A DNA stretch of 37,382 bases from Actinomadura latina NBRC 106108. Its GTDB lineage: Bacteria; Actinomycetota; Actinomycetes; Streptosporangiales; Streptosporangiaceae. Shown here one piece after another: positions 25,862 through 33,271 of the stretch. The position numbers and the translations under genes are program-made. Below the pieces are notes generated by a model. It was not told the origin of the DNA, made no database searches, and saw nothing but the letters and a program-made list of their open reading frames with translations. Numbering within the stretch: the first letter of the stretch is position 1; each line of letters starts with the position of its first letter. Where the stretch lies: positions 1 to 37,382 of the forward strand of contig NZ_BCQS01000037.1 in the NCBI RefSeq assembly GCF_001552195.1. Direction: 5' to 3'.

Positions 25862-26590
25862 ATGCGGGTCGCGTTGTCCGTCGCGTGCTTCGATGACGCT
25901 CTGTTCCCCGATACGGGGAGGGCCGTGACCGTCCTTTTGGAACGTCTCGGCCATGACGTGGTATTCCCCCCGGGGCAGACGTGCTGCGGCCAGATCCACT
26001 GGTCGGCGGGCTACCACCGCGAGGCCGCCGATCTCGCCCGCGCGTACACCGCCGCGTTCGAGGGCGGCGGCGCCGTGGTCGCGGCGTCGGCGTCGTGCGC
26101 CGCCGCGGTCAGGGACGCCTACCCGAGGATCGCGCGGGCGTCCCGCGACCCGGGCCTGGCCCGCGCCGCCGAAGGCCTCGCCGTCTACGAGCTCACCGAG
26201 TTCCTCGTGGACGTCCTGGGGGTCACCGATGTCGGCGCGTACTTCCCGCACCGGGTCACCTACCACCCGTCCTGCCAGTCCCTGCGGACGCTGCGGCTCG
26301 GCGACCGGCCGCTTCGGCTGCTGCGCGCGGTGAAGGGCCTCGACCTGGTGGAGCTGCCCGCCGCGGAGGAGTGCTGCGGGTTCGGCGGCGCGTTCGCGAT
26401 GAAGAACGCGGACGTGTCGGTCGCGATGGTCGCCGACAAGGTCCGGCACATCCGCGGCACCGGCGCGGACGTGGTCTGCGCGGTGGACGGCTCCTGCCTG
26501 GCGCACATCGGCGGGGCGCTGTCCCGGCTCCGCGCGGGCGTGCGGACCGCCCACGTGGCCGAGATCCTCGCCGCGACGGGGCCGTCGTGA
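25862..26590 (+). CDS. lutA: LutA, (Fe-S)-binding subunit of L-lactate oxidation complex
   Basis: The 242-residue protein has two CCG domains: GQTCCGQIHWSAGY (about residues 37-50) and EECCGFGGAFAMKN (about 170-183), plus the upstream single cysteines YHPSCQSLR and ASASCAAA. Such motifs coordinate iron-sulfur clusters in LutA/GlpC-type proteins. LutABC oxidises L-lactate to pyruvate in bacteria lacking or supplementing other lactate dehydrogenases. The ATG at 25862 is preferred over the GTG at 25853 because of the GGGGGAG spacing. The stop overlaps the lutB start (GTGA). Confidence 0.92.
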   Translation: MRVALSVACFDDALFPDTGRAVTVLLERLGHDVVFPPGQTCCGQIHWSAGYHREAADLARAYTAAFEGGGAVVAASASCAAAVRDAYPRIARASRDPGLARAAEGLAVYELTEFLVDVLGVTDVGAYFPHRVTYHPSCQSLRTLRLGDRPLRLLRAVKGLDLVELPAAEECCGFGGAFAMKNADVSVAMVADKVRHIRGTGADVVCAVDGSCLAHIGGALSRLRAGVRTAHVAEILAATGPS

Positions 26591-28035
26591 CCGCCGCGCC
26601 GCCGGGCGGGCCCGTCCCGCTGCCGATGCCGAAGTTCGCCGCCGCCGCGCGGCCCGCGCTGGCCGATACCGGCATGCGCCGCAACCTGCGCGGCGCGGCC
26701 GGGGTGCTGCGCGAGCGCGTGGCCGCGGCGACCGGTGAGCCCGCCGACTGGGAGGACCTGCGCGAGGCCGGCCGCGCCATCGGCGACGACGCGCTCCGCA
26801 ACCTCGACGTCCACCTTGAGGAGCTGGAGCGGGCCGTCACCGAGGCGGGCGGCACCGTGCACTGGGCGTTGGACGCGGCCGAGGCGCGGCGCGTCGTCAC
26901 CGGCCTGGTGCGGACGTCCGGCGTGACCGAGGTCGTGCGGGCGTCGTCGCCGGCGGTCCGGGAGCTCGGCCTGGACGACGCGCCGGGCGGGCCGGGGGCG
27001 GCCGTCCGGGAGACCGCGCTCGCCGACCTGGCCGTCCAGCTCGGCGGGGACGCGCCGTCGCACCTGCTGTCGCCGGCCGCGCACCTCGACCGCGCGCGGA
27101 TCGGGGAGCTGTTCCGGCGCGGGATGCCCGCCGCCGGGCCCGGCCCGGCCGACGATCCGGCCGCGCTCGCCGCGGCGGCCCGCGCGCACCTTCGCAAGCC
27201 GTTCCTGCGCGCCCGCGTCGCGATCACCGGCGCGGACTTCCTGGTGGCCGAGAGCGGCACGGCCGTCGTGGTGGAGTCCGAGGGCAACGCGCGGATGTGC
27301 CTGACGTTGCCGGAGACATTGATCTGCGTCGCGGGCATCGACCAGGTCGTCCCGACGTGGGATGACATGGAGGTGTTCCTCCAGCTGCTCCCGCGCGCGT
27401 CGACCGGAGACCGGATGACCCCGTACGTCTCGTCCTGGACGGGTGTGACGCCGGGCGACGGACCGCGCGCGTTCCACCTCGTCCTGCTCGACAACGGCCG
27501 CACCAGAGCGCTCGCCGACGAGGTCGGGCGCGCCGCGCTGCGCTGCATCCGCTGCTCGGCCTGCCTGAACGTCTGCCCGGTCTACGAGCGCACGGGCGGG
27601 CGGCCCTACGGCCCCGTCTACCCGGGCCCGATCGGCGCGATCCGCACCCCGCAGACACGCGGCGTGGAGAGCGCCGCGGCGGCGTCCCTGCCGTACGCGT
27701 CCACGCTGTGCGGCGCCTGCGCGGACGTCTGCCCGGTGAAGATCGACATCCCGGACGTGCTGGTCCACCTGCGCGGCAAGGTCGTCGAGTCGCGCCGCCG
27801 GCGGCCCGTCCCGACGCCCGAGATGGTGCTGATGCGCGGCCTCGCCTGGACGATGGGCGACCCGCGCCGGCACGAGGCGGCGCTGCGGCGCGGCACCCGC
27901 TGGGCGCGGCTGCTGGCGCGCGGCGGGCGGATCCGCCGGCTGCCCGGCCTGCTCGGCGCGTGGACCGAGGCCCGCGACCTGCCGGCGCCGCCGGCGGAGA
28001 GCTTCCGCGCCTGGTGGAACAGGACCCGGACGTGA
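26587..28035 (+). CDS. lutB: LutB, iron-sulfur subunit of L-lactate oxidation complex
   Basis: The 482-residue protein carries an N-terminal LUD-type domain and a ferredoxin-like part with two 4Fe-4S motifs, CIRCSACLNVCPVY near residue 319 and CGACADVCPVK near 376, followed by a C-terminal helical tail. It should pass electrons from lactate oxidation to the membrane chain. The LUD part is noticeably diverged: conserved motifs seen in other LutB proteins (for example KSMVSEEIGLN) are replaced by VVRASSPAVRELGLDDA, while PSHLL and AAHLDRARI remain recognisable. The start is GTG at 26587, overlapping lutA; its stop overlaps lutC. Confidence 0.92.
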   Translation: MTAAPPGGPVPLPMPKFAAAARPALADTGMRRNLRGAAGVLRERVAAATGEPADWEDLREAGRAIGDDALRNLDVHLEELERAVTEAGGTVHWALDAAEARRVVTGLVRTSGVTEVVRASSPAVRELGLDDAPGGPGAAVRETALADLAVQLGGDAPSHLLSPAAHLDRARIGELFRRGMPAAGPGPADDPAALAAAARAHLRKPFLRARVAITGADFLVAESGTAVVVESEGNARMCLTLPETLICVAGIDQVVPTWDDMEVFLQLLPRASTGDRMTPYVSSWTGVTPGDGPRAFHLVLLDNGRTRALADEVGRAALRCIRCSACLNVCPVYERTGGRPYGPVYPGPIGAIRTPQTRGVESAAAASLPYASTLCGACADVCPVKIDIPDVLVHLRGKVVESRRRRPVPTPEMVLMRGLAWTMGDPRRHEAALRRGTRWARLLARGGRIRRLPGLLGAWTEARDLPAPPAESFRAWWNRTRT

Positions 28036-28688
28036 CCGCGCGCGAGGAGATGCTGCGGCGGGTGCGCGACGCGCTCGGCGGGTCGCGCGGCACGCACCCG
28101 GCGGTGCCGCGCGGCTACGCGCGCCGGCTGCCGGAGGCGGAGGCCGGGACGCGGGCGGATGTCCTCGCCCTGTTCACCGAGCGGGTCGCCGACAACCGCG
28201 CCGCGGTCCGGCACGTCGGCGCCGACGAGATCGGCACCGCGGTGGCCGCCGCGCTGTGGGGGCGGGAGGCCAAGCAGATCGTCGTCCCGGCCGACCTGCC
28301 GTTCGGGTGGCTCGCGGAGCTGGACGGCGTCCGGGCGCTCGCCGACACCCCGGCGCTGGACATCGACGCCCTCGCCGCCGCGGACGGCGTGGTGACCGGC
28401 TGCGCGGCGGCGATCGCGCAGACGGGCACGGTCGTCCTGGACGGCGGCCGGGCGCAGGGAAGGCGGGCCCTCACGCTGGTGCCCGGCCTCCACCTGTGCG
28501 TGGTCCAGGCCGACCAGATCGTCGGGACGGTCCCGGAGGCGGTCACGCGCCTGGACCCGGCGCGGCCGCTCACCTGGATCAGCGGCCCGTCCGCGACGCA
28601 CGGCATCGAGATGCGCAGGGTCGAGGGCGTCCACGGCCCGCGCCACCTGGAGATCCTCGTCGTCGAGGACGAGTTCCCGGCGCCTTGA
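28032..28688 (+). CDS. lutC: LutC, LUD-domain subunit of L-lactate oxidation complex
   Basis: The 218-residue protein is a single LUD domain with TGCAAAIAQTGTVVLDGG (about residues 121-138) and the C-terminal ISGPSATHGIEMRRVEGVHG block, typical of LutC/YkgG. It completes the lutABC operon; the GTG at 28032 overlaps the lutB stop (GTGA), so all three subunits are translationally linked. A convergent TetR gene follows, 39 bp on. Confidence 0.92.
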   Translation: MTAREEMLRRVRDALGGSRGTHPAVPRGYARRLPEAEAGTRADVLALFTERVADNRAAVRHVGADEIGTAVAAALWGREAKQIVVPADLPFGWLAELDGVRALADTPALDIDALAAADGVVTGCAAAIAQTGTVVLDGGRAQGRRALTLVPGLHLCVVQADQIVGTVPEAVTRLDPARPLTWISGPSATHGIEMRRVEGVHGPRHLEILVVEDEFPAP

Positions 28689-28727
28689 CCCGGGCGCCGG
28701 CGGCGGACGCGGCGCGGGCCGGCCGGG

Positions 28728-29291
28728 TCAGCGGACGCCGGCGATGACGAGGTCGAGGCCGGCGGTGAACCGGGCGTCCCAGTCCACCACCCGGTCGGCG
28801 CCGTCCTCGTTGGTGCCGCGCACCTCCAGGGCGGTGTGGCCGATCACGTAGCCGAGCAGGGTGTGCGCCGCGACGGCGGCGGCGTCCTCGGCGACGCCGC
28901 CGCGCCGCATGGCCTCCCGCAGGGACGCGACCGTGGTGGTGAGCGCGGCGGGGTTGCGGCGGGTGACGAGGAGGGGGAGGACCCCGGCGTGCGCCATCAG
29001 CCGGCCCCGGTAGCCGCCGGCCCAGCCGCGCAGGACGTCCTGCCAGCGGCCCGGCGACTCCCCGGCCGGGGCGGCGGCGACGTGCGCGACGAGGCCGTCC
29101 AGGAGCTGCTCCTTGCCGCGGGGGAGGTGGTGGTAGATCGCCATCGCCTCGACTTCGAGGGCGTCTCCGAGGCGGCGCATCGTGAGGCGGCCGAGTCCCT
29201 GGCCGTCCACGATCTGCAGGGCCGCCTCGATGATCCGCTCGGTGGAGAGCGGGGCGCGGTGCTGGGCGTTGATGCTGGGCTGCCGGACCAT
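28728..29291 (-). CDS. TetR-family regulator (TetR_C type)
   Basis: The 187-residue protein has an N-terminal helix-turn-helix (STERIIEAALQIVDGQGLGR, then LTMRRLGDALEVEAMAIYHH, residues about 16-58) and a C-terminal domain resembling that of TetR itself. The inducer is unknown. It converges with lutC, so control of the lut operon is possible but not shown by position alone. TAAGGT lies 8 nt before the ATG, and a TTAC-TGC-GTAA palindrome covers that -10, suggesting autoregulation. Confidence 0.87.
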   Translation of the reverse strand: MVRQPSINAQHRAPLSTERIIEAALQIVDGQGLGRLTMRRLGDALEVEAMAIYHHLPRGKEQLLDGLVAHVAAAPAGESPGRWQDVLRGWAGGYRGRLMAHAGVLPLLVTRRNPAALTTTVASLREAMRRGGVAEDAAAVAAHTLLGYVIGHTALEVRGTNEDGADRVVDWDARFTAGLDLVIAGVR

Positions 29292-29299
29292 GAGAATTG

Positions 29300-29313
29300 A
29301 CCTTACTGCGTAA
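29300..29313 (-). promoter_or_regulatory. -10 element and overlapping palindrome (candidate TetR operator)
   Basis: TTACTGCGTAA (29303-29313) is a perfect palindrome around TGC, the usual form of TetR-family half-sites. On the minus strand it shares bases with the -10 hexamer TAAGGT (29305-29300), so a bound repressor would block RNA polymerase. Confidence 0.5.
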
Positions 29314-29408
29314 AGGACCGAAGCCGGGTGTCCGCCGCCACGACACGCCGGAACCCCGCGTACGCTTACCCCCGACCGGACAGTGCAGACCGTCGAGGGA
29401 GTACCACC

Positions 29409-29825
29409 ATGCCGCTGGGCCGCCGGGGGAGCAAGGACGTCGCGGAGCCGTACGAGGCCGACCAGCGGCTGGCCGCCGAGTACGAGGACCGGCTCGCGGC
29501 GGCCGGCGACGCGGAGCGGGCGCTGCGGGACGGGCAGGCCGCGGACGTCCCCGGGCCGGAGCTGCGGCGGCTGACGGTCGAGTTCGACAAGGCGATGACG
29601 GCGGTGCTCGCCGCCGCCGAGGCGTCCGAGCGGGCCGCGATGGGCCCGAAGGCCTACTCGGCCGCGGCGCAGGACGCCAAGTCGCGCCGCGCCGCCGAGA
29701 TCGCCCGCCGCAAGGCCAAGGCGCGCCCGGCGGTGCGCCCGTGGACGGACGAGGTCGACCGGCTGCGCACGGCCCGCGAGGCGCACCGGCTCAGCTTCAA
29801 GACGGTGCCGTCCGCGCTCGGCTGA
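29409..29825 (+). CDS. Hypothetical protein, charged and helical, 138 residues
   Basis: I do not recognise this protein. It is rich in Ala, Glu, Arg and Lys, without cysteine clusters or membrane helices, and appears fully helical: EADQRLAAEYEDRLAAAGDA (about residues 14-33) and AQDAKSRRAAEIARRKAKAR (about 84-103) look like coiled coil. The ATG at 29409 has GAGGGAGT 7 nt upstream and TACGCT at about 29359 as a possible -10, so it is very likely a real gene. The product may be structural or nucleic-acid associated; no function is claimed. Confidence 0.6.
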   Translation: MPLGRRGSKDVAEPYEADQRLAAEYEDRLAAAGDAERALRDGQAADVPGPELRRLTVEFDKAMTAVLAAAEASERAAMGPKAYSAAAQDAKSRRAAEIARRKAKARPAVRPWTDEVDRLRTAREAHRLSFKTVPSALG

Positions 29826-29860
29826 GCCTCTTCCGGACGTGTGACGACACAGCGTCACCG

Positions 29861-29883
29861 GGTGGCACGGGCCACCGAACTTT
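29861..29883 (+). terminator. Stem-loop after the hypothetical gene
   Basis: GGTGGC and GCCACC pair around ACGG, followed by GAACTTT. An inverted repeat GTGACG...CGTCAC (29841-29858) directly precedes it. The U-rich end and position support a terminator. Confidence 0.5.
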
Positions 29884-30020
29884 GAGAGTCTGCCCTCTCG
29901 GGGAACGCCGGGGGCGTCCCTCGCACGCCGCGCGGTCGCACGTCGCCGGGCCGTGACGTGTGCGCTGGACGCGTCCCGGCGGAGAGGGCACACGCTGCTC
30001 TGGACGTTGGGGGATGTCAC

Positions 30021-30731
30021 GTGGAGCGCACGCCGCCGGACCGGTGCCGCGTACTCGAGTCCTACCAGGACGGCGTGCAGGCGATCCGCGCGCTGTCGGC
30101 GCGCGTCGGCGACTGGGACGTCCCGACGCCGTGCGCCGACTGGCGGCTGATCGATCTCGCCGGGCATCTGCGGTGCGTCGCGGAGAACTTCCTGGAGTAC
30201 CTCCAGGACGCGCCGGACAGCCGCCTCGCGACGCTGTTCGCGCAGGAGGCGGCGACCGCGGTGCTGATCCGGCAGCAGGCCCGGCAGAACGCGGCCGAGC
30301 TGGCGGTGCTGCCGCCCGAGCCCGGCCCCGACCGGATCATGGCGTTCGGGGTGTCGGCCGGCGCGTACGCCGACCTGATGCCGGACATGTGGGACCGGAC
30401 GCACCTGATCTACCGGGGCACCAAGTACACGGTCGGCGACCACGCGGGCGCGGCGTGCGTGGAGTGGCACCTGCACGCCTGGGACATGGCCCGCGCGGGC
30501 GGCGGGGACTACCGGCCGCGCGACCCGGACCTGCTGGTGTCGGCGTGGCACTGGGGCGTCCCGCATCTGCCGCTGGAGCCGGGGGATCCGTGGGAGGCGG
30601 TGCTGCGCTCGTCCGGCCGGTCGCCGCGCTGGCCCGAGCGCGACGACCGGCCGGACGGCCGCCCCGGGCGGGCGCGGCGGCGGCCCGGCCGTCAGACGCC
30701 GTCCGGCCTGCCCGGGCGGGGCCGCAGGTAG
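30021..30731 (+). CDS. Mycothiol-dependent maleylpyruvate isomerase-family protein
   Basis: The 236-residue protein shows the DinB-like N-terminal helical bundle typical of the actinobacterial maleylpyruvate isomerase family (TIGR03083): VPTPCADWRLIDLAGHLRCV near residues 34-53 and a second metal site with WHLHAWDMARA near 151-161. Conserved histidines in AGHL and HLHAWD would bind a divalent metal; mycothiol is the usual cofactor. The exact reaction is not known. The GTG at 30021 has GGGGGA 7 nt upstream. The Arg/Pro-rich tail overlaps the 3' end of narK on the other strand by 40 bp, so the last 13 residues may not be conserved. Confidence 0.78.
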   Translation: MERTPPDRCRVLESYQDGVQAIRALSARVGDWDVPTPCADWRLIDLAGHLRCVAENFLEYLQDAPDSRLATLFAQEAATAVLIRQQARQNAAELAVLPPEPGPDRIMAFGVSAGAYADLMPDMWDRTHLIYRGTKYTVGDHAGAACVEWHLHAWDMARAGGGDYRPRDPDLLVSAWHWGVPHLPLEPGDPWEAVLRSSGRSPRWPERDDRPDGRPGRARRRPGRQTPSGLPGRGRR

Positions 30732-32029
30732 ACCAGCCAGGTGAGGGCGCAGCACAGGGCGTAGAAGGCGATGAACGCGAGGTAGGCGCCGTCGCCGGTC
30801 CCGTAGGCCAGGAACGACTGCCGGAAGGCGACGTTGACCAGGACGCCGCCGAACGCGCCGACGGCGCCCGCGATGCCGATCAGCGCCCCGGACAGGCGGC
30901 GCGCCTCGTCCTCGGGGGCCTTGGCGCGGAAGATGGCGGGGATCATCTTGTAGGTGGAGCCGTTGCCGACGCCGCTGCACGCGAACAGCAGGACGAAGCC
31001 GGTGATGAACAGCGGCAGCGAGCCGCGCAGCGACGCGGCCAGCACCAGCCCGGCGGACGCGGCCATCGCGACGAAGGTCCAGAGGGTGACGGCGGCGCCG
31101 CCGAGCCGGTCGGCGAGCCGGCCGCCGGCCGGGCGGAGCAGCGACCCGAGTGCGGGGCCGAGGAAGGTCAGGCAGGCGGCCTTGACCGGGGTGTCGAAGA
31201 CGCCGGCGAACTGCACCTGCAGGACCTGCCCGAACGCGAACCCGAACCCGATGAACGAGCCGAACGTGCCGATGTAGAGCACCGACATGATCCAGGTGTG
31301 GGCGTCCTTGCAGACGTCCCGCATCGCCCGCCGGTCGTTGCGGGCGTGCGCCAGGTTGTCCATGCGGAGCCAGGCGAGGAGGGCGGCCAGGACGATCAGC
31401 GGGATGTAGACGCCGGCGACGAGGCCGGGGTGGTCCCTGCCCGCCGTGGCGAGGACCGTCAGCCCGGCGAGCTGGACGACGGCGACGCCGAGGTTGCCGC
31501 CGCCGGCGTTGATCCCGAGCGCCCAGCCCTTGAGCCGCTGCGGGTAGAAGGCGTTGATGTTGGCCATCGAGGACGCGAAGTTGCCGCCGCCGACGCCCGC
31601 GACGGCCGCGAGGACCAGCAGCGTGGTGAAGGAGACGCCCGGCCTGACCAGGAACGCGGCGAGCATCGCCGGGACGAGCAGCAGCGCGGCGCTGAAGACC
31701 GTCCAGTTGCGGCCGCCGAACCGGGCGACGGCGAACGTGTAGGGGATGCGCAGCCCCGCGCCGACGAGGGCGGGGACGGCGGTGAGGGTGAACTTGCCGG
31801 CCGGGTCGACGCCGTAGGCGGGGCCGAGGAACAGCACCAGCACCGACCACAGCGTCCACACCGAGAAGCCGATGTGCTCGGAGAGGATCGAGTAGATCAG
31901 GTTGCGGCGGGCGATCCGGGCGCCGCGGGCGGCCCAGAAGGCGGGGTCCTCGGGCCGCCAGTCCTCGATCCAGCGGCCTTCGGGCGGGCGGGCGCGGTCC
32001 CCGCGCGCGGTCCGGGTGGTGACGGTCAT
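30692..32029 (-). CDS. narK: Nitrate/nitrite transporter NarK (MFS, NNP family)
   Basis: The 445-residue protein has 12 predicted membrane helices and the nitrate-porter signatures of the NNP family: AGVGGGNFASSMANINAFYP (about residues 148-167) and FACSGVGNGSTYKMIPAIF in the second half. The N-terminus RWIEDWRPEDPAFW is typical of actinobacterial NarK. It should import nitrate and/or export nitrite. GGAGAG lies about 7 nt before the ATG at 32029. The frame is open further upstream but the rest of that region belongs to the divergent promoter. A possible GlnR-type operator lies 50-86 bp upstream. Confidence 0.93.
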   Translation of the reverse strand: MTVTTRTARGDRARPPEGRWIEDWRPEDPAFWAARGARIARRNLIYSILSEHIGFSVWTLWSVLVLFLGPAYGVDPAGKFTLTAVPALVGAGLRIPYTFAVARFGGRNWTVFSAALLLVPAMLAAFLVRPGVSFTTLLVLAAVAGVGGGNFASSMANINAFYPQRLKGWALGINAGGGNLGVAVVQLAGLTVLATAGRDHPGLVAGVYIPLIVLAALLAWLRMDNLAHARNDRRAMRDVCKDAHTWIMSVLYIGTFGSFIGFGFAFGQVLQVQFAGVFDTPVKAACLTFLGPALGSLLRPAGGRLADRLGGAAVTLWTFVAMAASAGLVLAASLRGSLPLFITGFVLLFACSGVGNGSTYKMIPAIFRAKAPEDEARRLSGALIGIAGAVGAFGGVLVNVAFRQSFLAYGTGDGAYLAFIAFYALCCALTWLVYLRPRPGRPDGV

Positions 32030-32077
32030 CGGCGCTCTCCCTGGTCGGTTCGGACGGGCCGACCGTAGGGAGGCGGG

Positions 32078-32115
32078 GTTTCGTGCGCGTGTGAGCGGTC
32101 GTACGCCGGTGATAA
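32078..32115 (-). promoter_or_regulatory. Weak four-box operator upstream of narK (GlnR-type candidate)
   Basis: On the minus strand TTATC, GTACG, CACAC and GAAAC follow each other at exact 11-bp steps (32115, 32104, 32093 and 32082). The outer boxes match those upstream of nasA and nirD well; the inner ones do so weakly. It lies 53 bp before the ATG measured from GAAAC. Confidence 0.4.
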
Positions 32116-32221
32116 CTCCGCCGCACCGCGCGTCCCCGCCGGTTGTGAGAGGCGCGGTAGACATGGGCGGGCCCGGGTAGGCAGTGGTCGCGAGGCGGCG
32201 GGGGAAACGGAGACAGGACCG

Positions 32222-32470
32222 ATGGCGACCTGCGAGGTCTGCGGCAACGACTACGACATGGCCTTCGAGGTGCACGCGCAGGGACAGGTGCACACGTTCG
32301 ACTCGTTCGAGTGCGCGATCACGAAGATGGCGCCGATCTGCGAGCACTGCCAGTGCCGCATCATGGGGCACGGCGTGGAGGTGAACGGGCACTTCTACTG
32401 CTGCGCGCACTGCGCCCGCGCCGTCGACCCGGAGGGCGCCCGCCAGATCCGGGACGCGGTCCCGGTGTAG
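32222..32470 (+). CDS. Small Cys-rich protein (prokaryotic metallothionein-like)
   Basis: The 82-residue protein has nine cysteines in CEVCGNDYD, FECAI, CEHCQCR and CCAHC arrangement, with histidines at HTF, HCQ, GHG, GHF and AHC. Close relatives in actinomycetes are often labelled prokaryotic metallothionein, but the spaced CxxC pairs could equally be a zinc-ribbon pair. ATG at 32222 has GGAGACAGGA upstream. It is divergent from narK and convergent with the NUDIX gene. Confidence 0.75.
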   Translation: MATCEVCGNDYDMAFEVHAQGQVHTFDSFECAITKMAPICEHCQCRIMGHGVEVNGHFYCCAHCARAVDPEGARQIRDAVPV

Positions 32471-32481
32471 CGGGCCGGGGC

Positions 32482-32976
32482 TCAGCCGCGGGGCGGGCCG
32501 AACGGCTGCTCGCGGCCGTCCTCCAGGTAGACGGCGCGGCCGGCGGCCATGGCCCGCAGGCTGGGGTCCATCCGGCGGGAGACGTGCGGCGGCGCCAGCT
32601 CGGGGATCTTCTCCGGCGCGACGAGGACGTGGTCGGACAGCTCCTCGGGCGGCAGCCGGATCGCCGCGATCTGCTCGCCGGTGATCGTGCCGCCGAAGAC
32701 GAACACGTTGACGGCGTCGACGCCGTCGTCGCGCGGCGAGCCCCAGTCGACGCAGGCCAGGCCGTCCAGCCGGGGGACGAGGCCGAGTTCCTCCTCGCAC
32801 TCGCGCACGCACGCCGACAGCGGGGACTCGTCGGCCTCGATGACCCCGCCGGGGAGATACCAGCCCTCGCTGTAGGTGGGCTTGACCAGCAGGACCCGCC
32901 CGAGGTCGTCCAGGAGCAGGGCCGCCGCGGCGCCGCGGGCGCGCGGCAGTGAGGCGTAGTAAGCAAGGTCGGGCAT
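32482..32976 (-). CDS. NUDIX hydrolase
   Basis: The 164-residue protein has the NUDIX box GGVIEADESPLSACVRECEE, ending ELGL (residues about 43-66), preceded by GWYLPG. The subfamily resembles small actinobacterial NUDIX proteins that clean up nucleoside triphosphate derivatives, but the substrate is uncertain. TAATCT lies 6 nt before the ATG, so the mRNA is probably leaderless. It shares only position with the nitrate genes. Confidence 0.87.
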   Translation of the reverse strand: MPDLAYYASLPRARGAAAALLLDDLGRVLLVKPTYSEGWYLPGGVIEADESPLSACVRECEEELGLVPRLDGLACVDWGSPRDDGVDAVNVFVFGGTITGEQIAAIRLPPEELSDHVLVAPEKIPELAPPHVSRRMDPSLRAMAAGRAVYLEDGREQPFGPPRG

Positions 32977-32982
32977 GTACCG

Positions 32983-32988
32983 AGATTA
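32983..32988 (-). promoter_or_regulatory. -10 element of a probable leaderless promoter
   Basis: TAATCT (minus strand) fits TANNNT and ends 6 nt (CGGTAC) before the ATG. Confidence 0.5.
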
Positions 32989-33211
32989 GGCGTGATCACC
33001 GCGAGACGATCAGGGCCGGACGGGCGCGGGGACCGCATCCGTCCGCGAGATCACCGGGCCACCGCGAATCCGTTCGGCAATCGGGTGAAAGGCGACGAAT
33101 AGGCCATGACAAGGATCGACAACGCTTGACACGCGCGCGTCAGGAAAGGACTGCGCGGGCGCCGCGCCGCCACGGGCCTGACCTCGGCGGACGCCGCCGC
33201 GTGAACGGCTT

Positions 33212-33249
33212 TTAACGCCGGGGTCACATCGGGGAATCGCCGGTGAAAC
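33212..33249 (+). promoter_or_regulatory. Four-box operator upstream of nasA (GlnR-type)
   Basis: TTAAC (33212), GTCAC (33223), GAATC (33234) and GAAAC (33245) start at exact 11-bp intervals, separated by 6 bp each. GlnR boxes in actinomycetes have four such pentamers (GTNAC/GAAAC alternating) with 6-bp spacers, or the shorter AC-n9-AC seen here between the first two boxes. GAAAC begins 27 bp before the nasA ATG. An almost identical array precedes nirD. Confidence 0.65.
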
Positions 33250-33271
33250 GGCGCCCGCCGAGGCTGCGCGT

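Noticed and set aside
28728..32126. 1132-codon minus-strand frame spanning several genes
   Set aside because: Only its last 187 codons are the TetR gene; the rest is antisense to the mycothiol-type enzyme and out of frame with narK.
30692..32812. 706-codon extension of NarK
   Set aside because: NarK similarity starts at 32029; the upstream part crosses the divergent Cys-rich gene and part of the NUDIX gene.
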